Positions 31,061 through 35,569 of a stretch of 35,569 nt of DNA are shown one piece after another. The number at the start of each line of letters is the position of its first letter. Position 1 is the first letter of the stretch. The notes beneath the pieces were generated by a model that saw nothing but the letters and a program-made list of their open reading frames with translations, did no database searches and was not told the DNA's origin. Position numbers and translations under genes: made by a program. This stretch comes from Streptomyces bobili (lineage in GTDB: Bacteria; Actinomycetota; Actinomycetes; Streptomycetales; Streptomycetaceae): contig NZ_MUBA01000251.1 of assembly GCF_002154575.1 (NCBI RefSeq), positions 1 to 35,569 of the forward strand, written 5' to 3'.

Positions 31061-31066
31061 TACGAT
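31061..31066 (+). promoter_or_regulatory. Candidate -10 element for leaderless DUF4429 gene
   Basis: TACGAT ends seven bases before ATG 31074; no Shine-Dalgarno sequence. This favours ATG 31074 over the in-frame ATG at 31065, which overlaps the hexamer. Confidence 0.45.
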
Positions 31067-31073
31067 GAGCCGC

Positions 31074-31919
31074 ATGGGTGACGTACTGGCCGGATTTCAT
31101 GCCGCCTGGGAGTTCGAGTCCGACTCCGTCCTCATCCGCTACGAACGGGGCATCCGCACACCCAAGCTGTTCTCCGCGCTGGGCGAGCGACGGATCCCGC
31201 TGGCGGCGATCGAGGCGGTCACGCTCGAACCGGGCAGGCGCGGGACGGTGGTGCTGCGCATCGTGCCGCGGCCCGGCGCCGATCCGCTGACCGAGGCGGC
31301 GGCGGGGCAGCTCAAGGACCACAGCGATCCCTACCGGCTGGTGCTGCCAGCTGAACGGGACGCGCTCGCCGAGTACTACACCGACGAACTGCGGGCCGCA
31401 CTGACGGAGTCCGGGCCCGCCGAGCGGTTCCTGGTGGCCGCGCCGGAGGCGCCGCTGTCGTTCAAGGCGTACGACGCGAAGGCGTCCTTCGACGGGCGGA
31501 CCGTACGGTTCCGGTGGTTCTGGACGGGGGCCTCGTCCGCGAAGTGGAAGGCCGGCGACCAGAGCTTCGCCGTGTCGGAGCTGAGCGGGGTGGAGTGGCG
31601 CTCGCCCGAGGTCTTCGAGGGGCATCTGCGGCTGCTGCGCGGGGAGGACCTGCCCACGCAGGCCGACCAGGACCCGGCGACCGTGGTGTTCGGGCTGGGG
31701 TACGGGGCCGTGCACGAGTCGCTGCCGTTCGCGGCGGCCGTGCTGGCCGCGGTCCGCCGCGGGCGCGGGCCCATGGCCGCGGTGGCGGCCACGGGCCCGC
31801 GCCGCGATCCTGCGGACGTGGCCGAGCGGATCCGCCATCTCGGCGACCTCCACTCGGCCGGGCTGGTCACCGACGAGGAGTTCTCCGCGAAGAAGGCGGA
31901 ACTGCTCGCGGAACTCTAG
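31074..31919 (+). CDS. DUF4429 tandem-domain protein with SHOCT tail
   Basis: 281 aa. Two PH-like DUF4429 units can be seen: about 5-105 (WEFESDSVLIRYERG ... IPLAAIEAVTLEPG) and about 130-225 (KASFDGRTVRFRWFW ... FAVSELSGVEWRSPE). The last 30 residues, ERIRHLGDLHSAGLVTDEEF with SAKKAELL, form a SHOCT motif, a short helical oligomerisation or membrane-targeting module. There is no signal peptide, so it should be cytosolic. The DUF4429 role is unknown. The start ATG 31074 matches the -10 hexamer. Convergent with the aldo/keto reductase gene with only 10 bp between stops. Confidence 0.88.
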   Translation: MGDVLAGFHAAWEFESDSVLIRYERGIRTPKLFSALGERRIPLAAIEAVTLEPGRRGTVVLRIVPRPGADPLTEAAAGQLKDHSDPYRLVLPAERDALAEYYTDELRAALTESGPAERFLVAAPEAPLSFKAYDAKASFDGRTVRFRWFWTGASSAKWKAGDQSFAVSELSGVEWRSPEVFEGHLRLLRGEDLPTQADQDPATVVFGLGYGAVHESLPFAAAVLAAVRRGRGPMAAVAATGPRRDPADVAERIRHLGDLHSAGLVTDEEFSAKKAELLAEL

Positions 31920-31929
31920 CCCTAGGGGC

Positions 31930-32946
31930 CTAGTCCCGGCCGGCCGAGGTGAGGGTCATGTCCGCGTACCGGTCGCCCGCGACCTTGCCCGCGATCGGCT
32001 CCAGGAGCGCCAGCTCCTGCGCGCTCAGCTCGACGGCGGTCGCCCGTACGTTCTCCTCCACCCGGCCCGCCTTGCGGGTCCCCGGGATCGCGATCACCGG
32101 CAGACCGTGCACGACGGCCTGCTGCTGGACCCAGGCCAGCGCAATCTGGGCCGGGGTCGCGTCGTGCGCCCGCGCGACCGCGCGGACCGGCTCCAGGAGG
32201 GCGGCGTTGGCCGCCGCGTTCTCGCCGGTGAAGCGGGGCTGCGAGCGGCGGAAGTCGTCGGCGGTGAGGTCCTTGTCGGCGTCGGCGAAGGCGCCGGTGA
32301 GGAAGCCCCGGCCGAGCGGGGAGTACGGCACCAGGGCGACGCCCAGCTCACGGGCGGCCGGCACCACCCGGTCCTCGATGTCCCGGCTGAACAGCGACCA
32401 CTCCGACTGCACGGCGGCGATCGGGTGCACGCCCTGCGCGGCCCGCAGTTCACCGGCGGTGACCTCGCTCAGGCCGAGGTGCTTGACCTTGCCTTCGCGC
32501 ACCAGCTCGGCCATCACGCCGACGGTCTCCTCGATCGGCACGGCCTGATCGCGCCGGTGCATGTAGTAGAGGTCGATGACGTCGACGTCCAGGCGCTTGA
32601 GGCTGGCCTCGACGGCCTGGCGGATGTACGGCGCGTCGTTGCGGACGACCCGGCGGGTGGGGTCGCCCGCGGGGATCGACAGGGCGAACTTGGTGGCGAT
32701 GACGACCTCGTCGCGGTGCGCCTTGAAGAACGGGGCGAGGAACTCCTCGTTGGCTCCGGCGCCGTACGCGTCCGCCGTGTCGTACAGGGTGACGCCCAGC
32801 TCCAGGGCGCGGTCCAGGGCGGCCCGTGACTCCTTCGCGTCCGAGGGGCCGTAGGCGAAGCTCATGCCCATGCAGCCGAGGCCCTGGACGCCCACCTCCG
32901 GACCCGTGTCGCCGAGTCGTGCCGTGGGGATCGTGCTGTCGGTCAT
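31930..32946 (-). CDS. Aldo/keto reductase
   Basis: 338 aa, the standard length. The catalytic tetrad is complete: Asp56 and Tyr61 in LYDTADAYGAG, Lys86 in VVIATKF, His130 in DLYYMHRRD. The NADPH-binding end is present in the C-terminal VIAIPGTRKAGRVEENVRA. It reduces aldehydes or ketones with NADPH in the cytosol, the closest type being YakC/Tas-like AKRs (LGLGCMGMSFAYGP-type start). The ATG overlaps the stop of the merR gene (ATGA), so the two are translationally coupled and controlled by the MerR-type promoter at 33433-33463. Substrate unknown. Confidence 0.95.
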   Translation of the reverse strand: MTDSTIPTARLGDTGPEVGVQGLGCMGMSFAYGPSDAKESRAALDRALELGVTLYDTADAYGAGANEEFLAPFFKAHRDEVVIATKFALSIPAGDPTRRVVRNDAPYIRQAVEASLKRLDVDVIDLYYMHRRDQAVPIEETVGVMAELVREGKVKHLGLSEVTAGELRAAQGVHPIAAVQSEWSLFSRDIEDRVVPAARELGVALVPYSPLGRGFLTGAFADADKDLTADDFRRSQPRFTGENAAANAALLEPVRAVARAHDATPAQIALAWVQQQAVVHGLPVIAIPGTRKAGRVEENVRATAVELSAQELALLEPIAGKVAGDRYADMTLTSAGRD

Positions 32947-33425
32947 CGGGTCCTCTCCGATTCGTACGCCCCTGTGGCGTCCGAGTAGAACGTGATCTTG
33001 CGGTCGAGTACGGCGAGGGTGTCCCGGAGTTCGGCGATCCGCGCCCGGACGTCCCGCCGGGTCTGTTCGAGCAGCTCGCGCCGCTCGCCGAACGTGCTCT
33101 CGCCCTCGCGCACCAGCTCCGCGTACCGGACCATGTCGGCGACCGGCATGCCGGTCAGCCGCAGCTTTCCGACGAGGTCGAGCCAGTCCAGGTCGCGGTT
33201 GCTGTAGCGGCGCTGGCCGGTGTGCGAGCGGTCGACGTGGGCCATCAGCCCGATCCGCTCGTACCAGCGCAGGGTGTGCGCCGTCAGGCCGGTGAAGGCG
33301 ACCACCTCGCTGATCGTGTAGCTGTCCCGCCCGTCAGGGCGGGGATGCCCCGGCGGCGGGGCGGAACAGGCGTCCGCGGGGTGGTCTTCCTCGATGGTCA
33401 CGGGTGTGGTCTGCAACACCGTCAT
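32943..33425 (-). CDS. MerR-family regulator of the aldo/keto reductase operon
   Basis: 160 aa from ATG 33425. A poorly ordered N-terminal extension (1-34; Pro-rich) precedes the MerR DNA-binding domain (about 36-105): YTISEVVAFTGLTAHTLRWYERIGL, then H-T-G-Q-R-R-Y-S wing and the helix WLDLVGKLRLTGMPVADMV. A C-terminal coiled coil (about 115-150) supports dimerisation. It has no metal-binding cysteine pair, so it probably senses an organic effector or acts as an autoregulator. ATG 33425 is chosen because the -10 element ends 7 bases before it, pointing to a leaderless transcript; the in-frame GTG at 33434 lies inside that -10. Confidence 0.93.
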   Translation of the reverse strand: MTVLQTTPVTIEEDHPADACSAPPPGHPRPDGRDSYTISEVVAFTGLTAHTLRWYERIGLMAHVDRSHTGQRRYSNRDLDWLDLVGKLRLTGMPVADMVRYAELVREGESTFGERRELLEQTRRDVRARIAELRDTLAVLDRKITFYSDATGAYESERTR

Positions 33426-33432
33426 GCCCTCC

Positions 33433-33463
33433 ACGCTATGACCTTCGAGCGCACTCCAAGCAA
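33433..33463 (-). promoter_or_regulatory. MerR-type promoter with operator in an extended spacer
   Basis: On the minus strand TTGCTT (33463-33458), a 19-bp spacer and TAGCGT (33438-33433) form the long-spacer promoter typical of MerR regulation. The inverted repeat CTTGGAG-tgcg-CTCGAAG (33460-33443, one mismatch) lies over the spacer. Transcription would begin at or next to the ATG at 33425. Confidence 0.7.
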
Positions 33464-33488
33464 GCGATTACGGTAAGAAATCCGAAGG

Positions 33489-33494
33489 TAGGCT
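33489..33494 (+). promoter_or_regulatory. Candidate -10 element for leaderless serine hydrolase gene
   Basis: TAGGCT ends seven bases before ATG 33502. CAGGG in between is short and too close for an ordinary ribosome binding site. Confidence 0.4.
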
Positions 33495-33501
33495 CAGGGC
33501 C

Positions 33502-34323
33502 ATGTCGCTCACGAGCCTCGCGCTGATCGAGAACTGGCCGGTCCCCTCCGCCGCGGCGGGCGTCGTACGGGCCGACGGCACGGTCCTGGGCACGCACGGC
33601 CCGGCCGGCCGGCGTTTCCCGCTGGCCTCGGTGACCAAGCCGCTGACCGCGTACGCGGCCCTCGTCGCGTACGAGGAGGGGGCGGTGGAGCTGGACGAGC
33701 CGGCCGGGCCGCAGGGGTCGACCGTGCGGCATCTTCTCGCGCACACCAGCGGGCTCGCCTTCGACGAGCACCGTGTGACGGCGCCGCCCGGTGAGCGCCG
33801 GCTGTACTCCAACGCCGGTTTCGAGCAGCTCGGGGACCACATCGCGAAGGCGACGGACATCCCGTTCGCCGAGTATCTGCGCCAGGCCGTGCTGGAGCCG
33901 CTGGGGATGACGGCGACCTCGCTGGAGGGCTCCCCCGCCAAGGACGGCGTGTCGACGGTGGAGGATCTGCTGCGGTTCGCGGCAGAGGTGCAGGCACCGC
34001 GGCTGCTGGATCCTCGGACGGTGGCGGCGGCGATGACCGTCCAGTACCCCGGCACCAAGGGCGTATTGCCGGGCTACGGCCACCAGAACCCCAACGACTG
34101 GGGCCTCGGCTTCGAGATCCGCGACTCCAAGTCCCCCCACTGGACCGGCGGTTCGTCCTCCCCCCGCACCTTCGGCCACTTCGGCCAGTCCGGTACGTTC
34201 CTGTGGATCGACCCCGAAGCGGGGGCCGCGGCAGTGGCGTTGGCGGACCGCGCGTTCGGACCGTGGGCGGCCGAGGCGTGGCCGCTGTTCACGGACGCGG
34301 TGCTGGCGGAGGTGCGGGGCTGA
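33502..34323 (+). CDS. Beta-lactamase / D-Ala-D-Ala carboxypeptidase-like serine hydrolase (class C fold)
   Basis: 273 aa, compact for the family. The active-site motifs are S43-V-T-K46, Y102-S-N104 and H226-F-G-Q-S-G, all in the usual order. The strand THGPAGRRFPLASVTKPLTAY and VRHLLAHTSGL are also typical. No signal peptide is visible, so it is probably cytosolic and more likely an esterase or peptidase than a true beta-lactamase. Divergent from the merR gene with 76 bp between starts. Substrate unknown. Confidence 0.92.
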   Translation: MSLTSLALIENWPVPSAAAGVVRADGTVLGTHGPAGRRFPLASVTKPLTAYAALVAYEEGAVELDEPAGPQGSTVRHLLAHTSGLAFDEHRVTAPPGERRLYSNAGFEQLGDHIAKATDIPFAEYLRQAVLEPLGMTATSLEGSPAKDGVSTVEDLLRFAAEVQAPRLLDPRTVAAAMTVQYPGTKGVLPGYGHQNPNDWGLGFEIRDSKSPHWTGGSSSPRTFGHFGQSGTFLWIDPEAGAAAVALADRAFGPWAAEAWPLFTDAVLAEVRG

Positions 34324-34604
34324 GGTCGGGTACCTCGACGCCGACGCGGCGGAGCTGTTCGGTGCCGTGCCGGCGCTGCTTTGCGTCACCGGATGCCAGC
34401 CGGGTGCCCAGCAAGCTGCTGTTGGTCTGCCAATCAGCGTCCGCCGAGCGGTTGGCGCTGGAGAATGCCGCCCAGGTGGCGCCGACGCGGGATGCGGGGT
34501 GGAGGGGGCAGGTCTACCACGGGGCGCCGGTCCCGTTCGCTGATCTCCTCCGCTAACCTCCCTCTGCACACAGCACCCAATGCGCGGGATCTCGGGGGAG
34601 AACA
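34324..34604. other. 281-bp region with possible frameshifted gene remnant
   Basis: No intact gene is seen. On the plus strand one frame reads EVGYLDADAAELFGAVPALL directly after the hydrolase stop. A second frame, from about 34407 to 34556, reads SKLLLVCQSASAERLALENA and ends VYHGAPVPFADLLR-stop. Both look protein-like and could be pieces of one decayed gene joined by a frameshift near 34385. I do not recognise the family. The last 50 bp hold the kinase gene's ribosome binding site. Confidence 0.25.

Positions 34605-35569
<965 letters not shown>

Noticed and set aside
33502..34323. Clinical-type beta-lactamase
   Set aside because: No signal peptide and a short class C-like fold common to many esterases and peptidases; only the generic family can be supported.

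Overview
The window is a stretch of chromosome from a high-GC actinomycete, almost certainly Streptomyces. The signs are very high GC with G/C-biased third codon positions, frequent GTG starts, long antisense open frames, families typical of the genus (DUF4097, DUF4383, DUF4429, DUF1023, DUF3052, StiP/TRSP Ter proteins) and several apparently leaderless genes. No phage, integrase, insertion sequence or CRISPR array is visible.

Layout. 1-770: the cut 5' end of a GNAT acetyltransferase gene and a small unknown protein. 811-2870: a divergent tetR / FAD-monooxygenase pair with a tandem-repeat tract on each side. 3049-7043: membrane-associated proteins (a Pro-rich anchored protein, a DUF4097-like repeat lipoprotein, a long coiled-coil membrane protein, a DUF4383 protein) and tRNA-Val(UAC). 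7060-11978 (minus strand): an envelope cluster made of a secreted amidase_6 protein, a membrane-anchored polysaccharide-deacetylase-like protein and a class A penicillin-binding protein whose transpeptidase motifs are damaged. 12440-21351: a Ter stress-response island. Its minus-strand operon codes for a CitE-like lyase, a double phosphoribosyltransferase (TRSP plus StiP/PELOTA type) and an HAD phosphatase. A divergent TerD follows, then a TerA-like protein, a TerC-like DUF475 membrane protein and two classical TerD proteins.

21543-25758: a block with peroxiredoxin (AhpE-like) and DUF3052 on one strand and aceE (pyruvate dehydrogenase E1) on the other; as I recall, the same three families are grouped in Mycobacterium. 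25838-26986: a voltage-gated-type potassium channel and a DUF4190-like membrane protein. 27281-29655: an MFS drug exporter with a divergent TetR. 29791-31919: a DUF1023 alpha/beta hydrolase and a DUF4429/SHOCT protein. 31930-33425: a MerR / aldo-keto reductase operon with a readable MerR-type promoter. 33502-35569: a class C beta-lactamase-like serine hydrolase and the start of a Ser/Thr protein kinase cut by the window edge.

Most interesting. The Ter island combines PRPP-dependent, lyase and phosphatase enzymes with Ca-binding TerD proteins and a TerC-like membrane protein, which is the predicted but biochemically undefined Ter nucleoside-like-metabolite pathway. Here two phosphoribosyltransferases are fused into one 816-residue protein, and one TerD has lost its acidic loop and gained a disordered tail. 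The second highlight is the penicillin-binding protein with SxxM in place of SxxK and KAG in place of KTG. The amidase gene also has a 5' leader that can pair with its own ribosome binding site.
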